A program made the position numbers and the translations under genes. Shown here piece by piece: positions 27,897 through 35,610 of a DNA stretch of 35,679 nucleotides. The notes beneath the pieces were generated by a model, which worked only from the letters and a program-made list of their open reading frames with translations, ran no database searches and was not told the DNA's origin. The first letter of the stretch is position 1; each line of letters starts with the position of its first letter. The DNA is from Acinetobacter sp. MB5. GTDB lineage: Bacteria; Pseudomonadota; Gammaproteobacteria; Pseudomonadales; Moraxellaceae. The stretch spans positions 1 to 35,679 of the forward strand of contig NZ_POVU01000023.1 of NCBI RefSeq assembly GCF_003261585.1, given 5' to 3'.

Positions 27897-29174
27897 CTAC
27901 TGTTTGTATTGTTGTTCAAGGATATGACTAAAAATACTCTCAATCATCCACACCCGATATAAACTGTTAAACACGTAACGCTGACCTGCTATACGTAATT
28001 CAAGCACAGGAAAATCGGGCTGATGCATGGCATGACATTGCTGATCATTTTGCTGTAGAAGTCTGGAAATATCGACTTCGGTCAGTTTCTCAATCTGCAA
28101 ATTCTGTTGCAAAGCACGTACATGTGGGGCAAATGACAAGTCCTGTCCTTTACTCCACACCGCTTTTAAAATGTCATAGATGACATCAACGCGTTGTTCT
28201 TCATCTTCGATGCTATAGAACAAACGTGCAATGTTTATCACTGCTTCTTGAGTTGGACGACAAAATGGAGTGAATGCCACATCAGTCCGTTTTGATAAAC
28301 GTGTTGCCAATGACCAGTCAAAAAAGTCACGCCCATGATAGCTCAGCGGATAAACCCGCAACTGAATATTATAATAATTTGCTAATTCTTCTTTGATATA
28401 AGCAAGCAATAACCAACTGATCGGATCTTCCAGCGCGATGTATAAATCTAGCTCAGGATGCATCGCCTGAATTTCTGCCAATTCCTCGGCATCACTCATA
28501 ATATGCTCGCGCCATTCAATATGATTGATCAGGAAAATCGGATTGTCTGTCAGTAATTTTTGTTGTTTGAGACGACGTGCCAAACGCAGTAAATCATCAA
28601 CGGCATGATATTTACGATCTGCAAATTCAAAATAACTGGCTGCTACGGGCGTATCAATAAAGCAACGTTCAGGAAAATTTTGCGGTTGGTGCTGTTGGCT
28701 GGCCATGGCATAAAGGGTTTTGAGTTTGCCATATTGCTGTTGCCACAGCATGTGAAAGACATCTTCAAGTAAATATAAAAATTGTTCTTCGCGTAGAGGG
28801 GTATTTCTTAAAATAACTTCAGCTTGTTGAATGGCTTCTGCGGTTGGAAGTTCAGGCTGTTCATCATAACCAAAGCGGTGTTGGCGTGCGAGAATCTTGG
28901 CATCATTCAGACAGTATTGTTGCCATTCCTGTGCGGTCATATTATTGGGAGGCTCAGCCGCCTGACTGGAAATCATCACCTTTAAAGGCTTGAGTTCTTC
29001 ACTCAAAATTTCATGTAGTTGAGGCAGTTGCTGTACCGCCAGATAACTGTAAACATCATCAAGACGCAAATAAATGCTCAACCCCTTATCCGTGGGTAAA
29101 ACCTCTTGCCGTGACGGTTTCTGGTAAAACCATCTCGATCGAATCGGATCAAACCAACGGCGAAACACGGACAT
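27897..29174 (-). CDS. Protein with two HCCA-isomerase/DsbA-like thioredoxin-fold halves
   Basis: A 425-residue cytoplasmic protein built from two similar halves. Each begins with a beta strand and helix like 2-hydroxychromene-2-carboxylate isomerases (LSIYLRLDDVYSYLA at 32-46; LDLYIALEDPISWLLLA at 242-258). Each continues with a helical insert (PTAEAIQQAEVIL at 110; PTQEAVINIARLF at 307) and closes with a cis-Pro-like strand (TPVAASYFEFADRKYH at 175; FPVLELRIAGQRYVF at 388). No CxxC is present. I start at ATG 29174, with AGAGG 8 bases upstream; the frame is open to 29393 but that overlaps the fmt promoter. Its reaction is unknown. Confidence 0.78.
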   Translation of the reverse strand: MSVFRRWFDPIRSRWFYQKPSRQEVLPTDKGLSIYLRLDDVYSYLAVQQLPQLHEILSEELKPLKVMISSQAAEPPNNMTAQEWQQYCLNDAKILARQHRFGYDEQPELPTAEAIQQAEVILRNTPLREEQFLYLLEDVFHMLWQQQYGKLKTLYAMASQQHQPQNFPERCFIDTPVAASYFEFADRKYHAVDDLLRLARRLKQQKLLTDNPIFLINHIEWREHIMSDAEELAEIQAMHPELDLYIALEDPISWLLLAYIKEELANYYNIQLRVYPLSYHGRDFFDWSLATRLSKRTDVAFTPFCRPTQEAVINIARLFYSIEDEEQRVDVIYDILKAVWSKGQDLSFAPHVRALQQNLQIEKLTEVDISRLLQQNDQQCHAMHQPDFPVLELRIAGQRYVFNSLYRVWMIESIFSHILEQQYKQ

Positions 29175-29394
29175 GAGCGTAGCCTCTAAAAAATCAATCG
29201 ACAGATTGAATAAGCAATTTACTGACCAAAGAAAGTTTGATCGGTAGCAGTCTTTATGCCCCGATCCAGATTGCTGCAAGTTTAGCAAATTTTGCCAAAG
29301 TTCCGCTTGTATATTTTTGCTATCCGTTTTAGACATTTTATTTGCACAATCAGCACGACATTGCCATTTGCTCGGCCTGTTCAACAGCGACACC

Positions 29395-29403
29395 TGTTAT
29401 AAT
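29395..29403 (+). promoter_or_regulatory. Extended -10 promoter for fmt-rsmB
   Basis: TGTTATAAT combines a TG extension with a perfect TATAAT (29398-29403). The start would fall near 29410, leaving a leader of about 18 bases before the fmt ATG. No good -35 is seen at 16-18 bases. Confidence 0.6.
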
Positions 29404-29427
29404 CGTGCCTTGCGAAACGATTGAGTG

Positions 29428-30396
29428 ATGCCCTTGAAGATTATTTTTGCAGGTACGCCTGAGTTTGCGGCCGAAGCCCTCAAAGCCTTAATTCAAACTA
29501 AACACGAAATTATTGCCGTGTATACCCAACCTGACCGTAAGGCAGGACGTGGACAAAAGCTAACTGCTTCTGCTGTCAAACAGGTTGCTTTAGAACATAA
29601 TCTTCCTGTCTATCAACCTTTAAATTTTAAGGCATCAACTGAAGAAGGTCTGGCTGCGCGTCAAAAACTGGCTGCATTAAATGCCGATGTCATGGTCGTG
29701 GCGGCTTATGGTCTGATCTTGCCACAAGCAGTATTGGACATGCCTAAATATGGCTGCCTGAATATTCATGGTTCTTTACTTCCACGCTGGCGTGGTGCCG
29801 CACCAATTCAACGTGCAATCGCCACAGGCGATAAAGAAACGGGCGTCACCATTATGGCGATGGCCGCTGGTTTAGACACAGGCGACATGCTGTATAAAAC
29901 TTACTGTCCAATCACGGCTCAAGATACCTCTGCAAGTCTGCATGACAAACTTGCGCTACAAGGTGCTGACGCCATTTGTGCGGTTCTCGCTTCTGAACAA
30001 CAACTGCAAGATTATCTGGCACAGCGTGAAGTGCAAGATGAAGCCTTGACCGTGTATGCACATAAACTCAGTAAAGCCGAAGCTCAAATTGACTGGACAC
30101 TCGGCGCTAAGCAACTTGATCTCAATATTCGTGCTTTTAATCCATGGCCTGTGGCATTTTTCCCGATCAGTGAAAATAACAACTTACGGGTCTGGAATTC
30201 CCAGCTTTCAACATTAACTGATACGACTGCTCAAGTCGGTGAGGTTGTGGCAATCGACAAACAAGGCATACATGTGATGTGTGGTGATCAACACATCATT
30301 TGCCTGACCCAGTTACAATGGCCAGGTGGCAAACCACTGAATGCCCCACAAATTTTACAAGCACAAAAATTACAGGTTGGACAAATCCTATCATGA
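29428..30396 (+). CDS. fmt: Methionyl-tRNA formyltransferase
   Basis: Formylates initiator Met-tRNA using 10-formyltetrahydrofolate. The catalytic Asn112, His114 and Asp150 lie in LNIHGSLLPRWRGAAPIQRA and AGLDTGDM, and the C-terminal OB-like domain is complete. ATG 29428 gives 322 residues; a GTG one codon upstream is an alternative. It overlaps rsmB by 4 bases (ATGA), indicating translational coupling. The matching deformylase gene def is far away at the left edge. Confidence 0.97.
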   Translation: MPLKIIFAGTPEFAAEALKALIQTKHEIIAVYTQPDRKAGRGQKLTASAVKQVALEHNLPVYQPLNFKASTEEGLAARQKLAALNADVMVVAAYGLILPQAVLDMPKYGCLNIHGSLLPRWRGAAPIQRAIATGDKETGVTIMAMAAGLDTGDMLYKTYCPITAQDTSASLHDKLALQGADAICAVLASEQQLQDYLAQREVQDEALTVYAHKLSKAEAQIDWTLGAKQLDLNIRAFNPWPVAFFPISENNNLRVWNSQLSTLTDTTAQVGEVVAIDKQGIHVMCGDQHIICLTQLQWPGGKPLNAPQILQAQKLQVGQILS

Positions 30397-31679
30397 GTCA
30401 AATGTTGAATTTACGTGCTCAAGTGGTTAAAACCCTACTGGCAGTACAGCAAGGTCAATCCCTTTCTGCCATTTTGCATCAGCAATTGGATCAAGTTGCC
30501 GCTAAAGATCGTGGTTTATTCCATGAATTGGTGTTGGGAACATTGCGTCAGTGGTACGGCTTAAAAGCCCTCACCTTGCCATTACTCAGCAAACCACTGG
30601 ACAACCCAACGGTAGAAACCTGTCTGTATGTTGGTTTATATCAAATTCTTTGTACGCGTATTGCAGAGCATGCAGCGCTGTCAGAAACCGTGACTGCTTG
30701 TAAACAATTGGGCTTCCCTGCGTTAAGTGGTGTCGCTAATGCGATTTTACGTCGTGCCACACGTGAAAAACCAGAATTTCAACGCACGCTCAATCAGGCA
30801 CACGGTTTACCAAGTTGGCTGTATAAACGTCTGAAAAAAGACTGGCCAGAACAGCTCGATGAACTGTGTACCGCACTAAAACAAACCAGTGCAATTACCT
30901 TACGGGTCAATCAACGTAAAATCGGGCGCGATGCTTATCTTGCAAAATTACAGGCTGCTGATATTCAGGCTGAAGCGTGTACGGTTGCCGATACAGGTAT
31001 TGTCTTACAACAATCCGTGCAAATTCCTGAGCTGATTGGTTTCGATCAGGGTTGGTTCTCTGTACAAGATCAGCATGCCCAACTGTGTGCCAGTCTATTA
31101 CCCAATCTCGATGGCAAAGTCGTGGTCGATGCCTGTGCTGCGCCTGGTGGTAAAACTGCACATTTACTGGAAAAATTCCAGCCTGCTCACCTGATTGCAC
31201 TCGATCAAGATGCCAAACGCTTAGTCCGTGTTGAGGAAAATTTACAGCGTTTGCAACTCAACAGTGACAAAGTTCAGATTCTCGCTGCCGATGCTACCAC
31301 ATGGACAGTCCCAGAACCTGTGGATTGTATCGTGCTTGATGCACCGTGTTCAGCGATTGGGGTTTTACGTCGCCATCCCGACATTCGCTTGTTACGCCAG
31401 TCAGGTGATATTGCAGAAACGGTTGCGCTACAAAAGCAGATTTTGCAGCAAATGTGGTCACAGCTCAAAGTGGGTGGCACATTACTTTACATTACCTGCT
31501 CGATTCTCAAAGTTGAAAACGAGCAGCAAATGCAGCAGTTTTTTGCTGAACATGCCGATGCCCGTGAAATCAAAATCGAAGCAGATTGGGGAATTGCCCA
31601 AGCACATGGTCGACAGTTATTACCGACCAGCGCTCAAGGTGATGGATTTTATTACTGTCGAATTGAAAAAGTGGCTTAA
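30393..31679 (+). CDS. rsmB: 16S rRNA (cytosine(967)-C5)-methyltransferase
   Basis: Methylates C967 of 16S rRNA with S-adenosylmethionine. It has an N-terminal NusB-like RNA-binding domain (about residues 1-140) and a methyltransferase domain. That domain carries DACAAPGGKTAHL (SAM binding), LDAPCSAIGVLRRHPD, and YITCSI with the second active-site cysteine. The length is 428 residues from ATG 30393, overlapping fmt by 4 bases. The last codons and the stop lie inside the terminator hairpin at 31661-31694. Confidence 0.96.
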   Translation: MSQMLNLRAQVVKTLLAVQQGQSLSAILHQQLDQVAAKDRGLFHELVLGTLRQWYGLKALTLPLLSKPLDNPTVETCLYVGLYQILCTRIAEHAALSETVTACKQLGFPALSGVANAILRRATREKPEFQRTLNQAHGLPSWLYKRLKKDWPEQLDELCTALKQTSAITLRVNQRKIGRDAYLAKLQAADIQAEACTVADTGIVLQQSVQIPELIGFDQGWFSVQDQHAQLCASLLPNLDGKVVVDACAAPGGKTAHLLEKFQPAHLIALDQDAKRLVRVEENLQRLQLNSDKVQILAADATTWTVPEPVDCIVLDAPCSAIGVLRRHPDIRLLRQSGDIAETVALQKQILQQMWSQLKVGGTLLYITCSILKVENEQQMQQFFAEHADAREIKIEADWGIAQAHGRQLLPTSAQGDGFYYCRIEKVA

Positions 31680-31694
31680 GCCACTTTTTCAATT
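31661..31694. terminator. Bidirectional terminator containing the rsmB stop codon
   Basis: Perfect 15-bp arms (31661-31675 and 31680-31694) enclose a TTAA loop; the rsmB TAA is in the loop. T5 and A5 runs in the arms let it work in both directions, serving rsmB and the convergent TetR gene that ends at 31704. Confidence 0.88.
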
Positions 31695-31703
31695 GGATGT
31701 CAT

Positions 31704-32327
31704 TTAAGAAAAATTCAGCTCTTGTTGACTTGGAATACTCAGCGCCTGATGAATATACAGTTCGATCAATTTCTCGCGTGAACCAATCGAGCGCTGATAA
31801 TAACTCGAGTTTAAAAGCAGACAGGCGCCATAGGTCAGTGACCAGATATAAGAAAGGTAATCCCGAATTGAAATATTCGACTCAAACTTATCTAAATAAT
31901 CTTTCGTAATGTCTTTAATACATAAGATACGTTGCTGACGAATGTCATATAGCTGCTGAAATAGGTCTTTTAACCCTGATTCCGTTGTCGTTAAATGCTC
32001 TTCGATTTGATGTAATACAATAATCCTTTCAGGGGACTGTAAATGATAGAGCATATACGCTTTGGCATATTCAACAAAATTTTCTTGGTACTGATGCGAA
32101 ATCGCCAATACCCGCTTTTCATTCTGGATCACCAATTCCAATAACAATTCATTCTTCGACTTAAAATGCTTATAAAGTGTACCCTTAGCGATATCTAATT
32201 CTTTGGCAAGATCATCCAGCGTCATATCCTGATAATGATCCAGTAATAGCTCTTCTGAAACGGCTAAAATTTTCTGATAACGTGCTAAAAATTGTTCTTG
32301 ACGACTAGTTTTCATTGATAATTCCAT
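31704..32327 (-). CDS. TetR/AcrR family transcriptional regulator
   Basis: A 207-residue regulator with the N-terminal TetR helix-turn-helix (about residues 38-70: MTLDDLAKELDIAKGTLYKHFKSKNELLLEL) and an all-helical ligand-binding domain after it. An internal ATG at 32315 (MKTSRQEQF) has a better-placed GGA upstream and may be the real start. The gene to its right, metS, is on the same strand. No divergent partner gene is present, so its targets are unclear. Confidence 0.92.
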   Translation of the reverse strand: MELSMKTSRQEQFLARYQKILAVSEELLLDHYQDMTLDDLAKELDIAKGTLYKHFKSKNELLLELVIQNEKRVLAISHQYQENFVEYAKAYMLYHLQSPERIIVLHQIEEHLTTTESGLKDLFQQLYDIRQQRILCIKDITKDYLDKFESNISIRDYLSYIWSLTYGACLLLNSSYYQRSIGSREKLIELYIHQALSIPSQQELNFS

Positions 32328-32454
32328 TTCTCAGACCCATCATCTACCCGAAAATAAATAACATAATTTATGCATGATGGACATCCTTATTGATGATCTG
32401 TACATTCAAGCAGCAAATATATCCAGCCACCAACACTTGTGGCAGCAATTATCG

Positions 32455-32493
32455 CAATAAAAAAGAGTTATTACGGGTTAAAGTAATAACTCT
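32455..32493 (-). terminator. Terminator after metP-metS
   Basis: A perfect 11-bp stem (32464-32474 with 32483-32493) and an 8-base loop are followed on the minus strand by T6 and a T-rich tail. It lies about 50 bases beyond the metS stop and before the TetR gene. Confidence 0.85.
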
Positions 32494-32541
32494 CCAAATC
32501 ATATGACACTTCAAAGGTATTTTGATTGAAGTCCTTTAGAT

Positions 32542-32655
32542 TTACTCATCATCTAAAACTTCAGGATGTCGATGCAGATGCAAGACAGACAACAACAAGC
32601 CACCCCACAACATCGTGATAGAAATCACCATCATCACAATTGCCGATGTATTCAT
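32542..32655 (-). CDS. metS: Methionine/alanine transporter small subunit
   Basis: A 37-residue single-span membrane protein. It begins MNTSAIVMMVISITMLWGGL, continues with a short basic HLHRHPE turn, and ends in an acidic tail. This is the typical form of MetS, the tiny partner of the NSS-type methionine/alanine importer MetP first described in Corynebacterium. The ribosome binding site TTAGGAG overlaps the metP stop codon, and metS starts 10 bases after metP, so the two are surely co-translated. Its small size makes it easy to miss. Confidence 0.9.
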   Translation of the reverse strand: MNTSAIVMMVISITMLWGGLLLSVLHLHRHPEVLDDE

Positions 32656-32665
32656 ATTTTTTCTC

Positions 32666-34144
32666 CTAACGATCTTTAATTTTTGTCATCACAAGCGCAC
32701 CAAGTGCACAAAATACGATACATCCCCAGCCAAAGAAGACCTGTAAACTTTGTGAATAATCACCATAACCTTTACTAATCAAAGCATTCAATGCCAATAC
32801 TAAGGTTGAAAGCAAAACAACAGGAGTAACAACTGTGAGTGTAAATTCCCACGTACGACCCAACTGAATGGTTGAAATCGCATTGATATGATCCCGGAAT
32901 TCACGCATTAAACTACGCCCAAACCAAGAAACCATTACAATTGAAACCAATGCTCCCGTCACAATACCCAAGTTATTAATAAAATGGTCAATAATATCAA
33001 CTAGTTTAATTGCATTAACACTTGAGAATAAAAGAATCGAGATAAAACCAATTCCCCCTCCCACAAGTGTTACAGCCTTTTTACGACCCCATTTTAACTT
33101 GTCTTGTAACGCAGAAATTGGAACTTCTAAAATACTGACCATTGAGGTAATGCCAGCGAATAAAAGAGATCCGAAGAACAAAATACCAAAAACACTTCCC
33201 GCTGAACCGAGACTTGAAATAATTTTAGGAAACGCAATAAAGGCAAGCCCAATACCACCACTCACCACATCTTTAACATCTGCACCTGCTGAATGTGCCA
33301 TAAAGCCAAGCGCAGAAAATACACCAATGCCTGCAAGTAACTCAAAAGATGAGTTTGCTAAGCCAACAATCAGACCCGCACCTGTCAAATTGGTTTTAGG
33401 TTTCAAATATGATGCATAAGTCACCATAATTCCGAAACCAACAGAAAGCGAAAAGAAAATATGACCATAAGCAGCTAACCACACTTTATAGTCCATCATT
33501 GCTTCCCAATTTGGGGTAAAGAAAGCATTTAAACCTTGTGCAGCACCAGGCAAACGCACAGCCTGAATGACAAGAATTGTAAATAAGATCACTAGCAATG
33601 GCATAAAAATTTTATTGGCAAGCTCGACGCCTTTTTTCACACCACCATATAAGATCAACATGACTGCTACCCAAATTAAAGCTAATGGATAAAATAACTC
33701 CCCCACAAACTGCCATTGGAAGGTTGCAGCATCAGTCGTTTGCAAATATGTTTTAAAGAAGAACTGCTCAGGATTTGAACCCCAAGTTTGTCCAACTGAA
33801 AAGTAAATAAAGCTTAATGCCCAAGTGAGTACACCTGCATAGTAAGTGGCAATCACTAAGCAGACACAGACTTGCCACCATCCCAAAGCTTCAGCAGGTT
33901 TCATTAACTGCTTATATGCTTTTGGAGGTGCACCGTGACTCCTATGCCCTGTTGCATAATCTAAAAATAACAATGGCAAGCCTGCTGTTAACAAAGCCAA
34001 TAAGTAAGGTATTAAGAAAGCACCTCCACCATTTTCATAAGCTACATAAGGAAAGCGCCAAATATTCCCTAAGCCAACGGCAGAGCCAATCGCAGCAATA
34101 ATGAAACCAGATCTGGCTGACCAATTCTCTCTATTTTCTGACAT
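32666..34144 (-). CDS. metP: Sodium-dependent methionine/alanine transporter (NSS family)
   Basis: A 492-residue membrane protein with about 12 hydrophobic segments. The N-terminus (WSARSGFIIAAIGSAVGLGNIWRFPYVAYENGGGAFLIPY) carries the sodium- and substrate-binding signature of neurotransmitter:sodium symporters. The presence of metS directly downstream identifies it as the MetP type, importing methionine and alanine with sodium. AGGA lies about 8 bases before the ATG. A perfect palindrome at 34186-34197, 41 bases upstream, may be an operator. Confidence 0.92.
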   Translation of the reverse strand: MSENRENWSARSGFIIAAIGSAVGLGNIWRFPYVAYENGGGAFLIPYLLALLTAGLPLLFLDYATGHRSHGAPPKAYKQLMKPAEALGWWQVCVCLVIATYYAGVLTWALSFIYFSVGQTWGSNPEQFFFKTYLQTTDAATFQWQFVGELFYPLALIWVAVMLILYGGVKKGVELANKIFMPLLVILFTILVIQAVRLPGAAQGLNAFFTPNWEAMMDYKVWLAAYGHIFFSLSVGFGIMVTYASYLKPKTNLTGAGLIVGLANSSFELLAGIGVFSALGFMAHSAGADVKDVVSGGIGLAFIAFPKIISSLGSAGSVFGILFFGSLLFAGITSMVSILEVPISALQDKLKWGRKKAVTLVGGGIGFISILLFSSVNAIKLVDIIDHFINNLGIVTGALVSIVMVSWFGRSLMREFRDHINAISTIQLGRTWEFTLTVVTPVVLLSTLVLALNALISKGYGDYSQSLQVFFGWGCIVFCALGALVMTKIKDR

Positions 34145-34524
34145 AATAAAGATCCTATTAGAATATTGATTACAACATATCCATGCTGATTAATCAGAAT
34201 TTAAAATTTTAATAATGCATTAAAGCAAACTATGAGAACTTAAAAAAATCACAGTATTGAAGAAAATTTAATGCAATATTTTTAATATAAAATTAACATA
34301 AAAAATACAAAAACTAAAAATTACTTAATCACAAGTACAAAAAATTAATCTATCAATTATTTAATTTCAAATAAAAACAAATATATCTTATTGATATAAA
34401 TAAATTATTTTAAAATTATAAATTAGTGTTTTATATTTATAATCAACTAAACGGATAGAACCCTGATAAATACTCAAAACATGTCACAAAATAAATTTAT
34501 ATATAATTGACAGCTATTAAAGCC
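34145..34524. other. Very AT-rich intergenic region
   Basis: These 380 bases hold no gene I can support. The DNA is far more AT-rich than the neighbours, with many A and T runs. It should include the metP promoter at its left end and the palindrome at 34186-34197. The composition suggests decayed or transferred DNA. Confidence 0.5.
34186..34197. promoter_or_regulatory. Palindrome upstream of metP
   Basis: CTGATTAATCAG is a perfect 12-base dyad 41 bases before the metP start. It could be a regulator site; no binding protein is identified, and AT-rich palindromes also arise by chance. Confidence 0.25.
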
Positions 34525-34780
34525 TTAAACCCAATGCCAGACCTTTCTTACATCGGTAGCTATTCTATTCGTAGGGACTAAATTAGGGTTTGATACTCTT
34601 GCAATTCTCGCAGTATTTGGCATATTCAATTTATTAGCAGAAAGTCCAAGTACTGCCAAATTTTCTATAGTAAACCCAGCTTGAATAAAAGCTTGTATAT
34701 ATGTTTGAGCATTAGGATAAGCTGTCCCTAAAACTGTTACAGAATTAACTCGTAAAAGTAATAAAAATTCATTGTAACTA
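34525..34780 (-). pseudogene. C-terminal gene fragment cut by the insertion sequence
   Basis: About 84 codons read SYNEFLLLLRVNSVTVLG and onwards to a stop after KVWHWV. The frame runs on into the insertion sequence (to 34869), but the first 30 residues there are read antisense from the IS end. The fragment therefore looks like the 3' part of a gene whose 5' part was lost. I do not recognise the protein. No matching upstream part is found on the far side of the IS. Confidence 0.5.
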
Positions 34781-35400
34781 GGGCGTGTCCTCATTTGAAA
34801 AATTGGTTTAAAAGAGTTATTTACCCCCTTTTTATTTGTATATTTTTCAATGGCACGCACCCTACTCACTGATGATATTTGGCAACAAATCCAGTCTACG
34901 ATGCAATTTCATGGTTGTTATTGTTCAAAGAACAGTAGAAATATTATGGAAGCAATTTTATGGAAATTACGTACAGGTGCGACATGGCGTGATATTCCTG
35001 AAGAATTTTGTCCTTGGAAAACAGCATATAACCGCTTTAATCACTGGGCATCTAAAGGCTTGTGGGATAAATTTTTTTAAACTACGAGGCATACTGGATC
35101 AAGAATGGGTATTCATTGACGGAAGCTACATACGCGCGTATCAGCATGCAAGTGGAGCTCGGCATGGTTTCGAGCGAGCAATTGGACAGTCTAGAGGTGG
35201 AAGAGCCACAAAAATCCATCTTGCAACCGACGCGAATGGATTCCCGATTGATTTTAAAATCACTGGAGGTGAAGTCCATGACAGCCAAGTTGCAGCGCAA
35301 TTGATTTGTGAGATCGGTCAGGCAGATTACCTGATTGCAGATAAAGGCTATGATTCGGAAAAAGTCAGAATACTGGCAAGAAAGCAAAATATTTATACAG
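34781..35400 (+). mobile_element. IS5-family insertion sequence (IS427-like group), right end deleted
   Basis: The left end begins near 34781 with GGGCGTGTCCTCATTTG, a typical terminal repeat start for this IS group. The transposase frames follow from 34850. No matching inverted repeat is found to the right, and the transposase homology stops near 35385-35400, so the element has lost its right end, including the 3' third of the transposase. The exact right boundary is estimated. Confidence 0.75.
34850..35080 (+). CDS. IS5-family transposase, first frame (OrfA)
   Basis: A 76-residue N-terminal transposase part. MARTLLTDDIWQQIQSTM, RNIMEAILWKLRTGATWRDIPEEF and WKTAYNRFNHWASKGLWDKFF match the DUF4096-type N-terminal domain of IS5/IS427 transposases. 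It ends at TAA 35078-35080, right after a run of seven T (35072-35078). In relatives the reading passes to the second frame near such a run. Because the element is truncated, no functional transposase can be made. Confidence 0.8.
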   Translation: MARTLLTDDIWQQIQSTMQFHGCYCSKNSRNIMEAILWKLRTGATWRDIPEEFCPWKTAYNRFNHWASKGLWDKFF

Positions 35401-35411
35401 ATTTCGATTGA
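35073..35411 (+). pseudogene. IS5-family transposase, second frame, truncated (OrfB)
   Basis: This frame continues the transposase from the T run: FFKLRGILDQEWVFIDGSY with the first catalytic Asp, GRATKIHLATDANGFPIDFKITGGEVHDS, and LIADKGYDS with the second catalytic Asp. It then ends at KQNIYTDFD. The C-terminal part with the catalytic Glu (usually LVENxFxxLK) is missing. Relative to the first frame it needs a +1 shift or loss of one T. Whether that is programmed or decay cannot be told here. Confidence 0.8.
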
Positions 35412-35560
35412 ATGTAGAACAAAGTTATATATTTATAAAAATTATGATTAGAGTGTTTTAATATAGAATACTCTAAATATTAAGTTTAAAAAACTTGGAT
35501 TTAAACAATAGGCAATAACATCATGCGAAAATAAAAAATCAAACGGATTCTATATACCCC

Positions 35561-35600
35561 GCAAAGAAAAGCACCCCGACCTCTATAGAGATTGGGGTGC
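35561..35600 (-). terminator. Terminator of an rRNA operon
   Basis: A 13-bp stem with one mismatch (arms 35571-35583 and 35588-35600, TATA loop), with a GC-rich base GCACCCC/GGGGTGC, is followed on the minus strand by TTTTCTTT. It lies just past the 5S gene. Confidence 0.92.
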
Positions 35601-35610
35601 TTTGAATAAT

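Noticed and set aside
29175..29393. Upstream extension of the two-half thioredoxin-fold gene by 73 codons
   Set aside because: It overlaps the fmt promoter, lacks a good ribosome binding site and reads unlike the rest; ATG 29174 has AGAGG at the right distance.
34836..35072. Start of the long second transposase frame before the T run
   Set aside because: Residues before FFKLRG do not resemble a transposase; the true N-terminus is in the frame starting at 34850.
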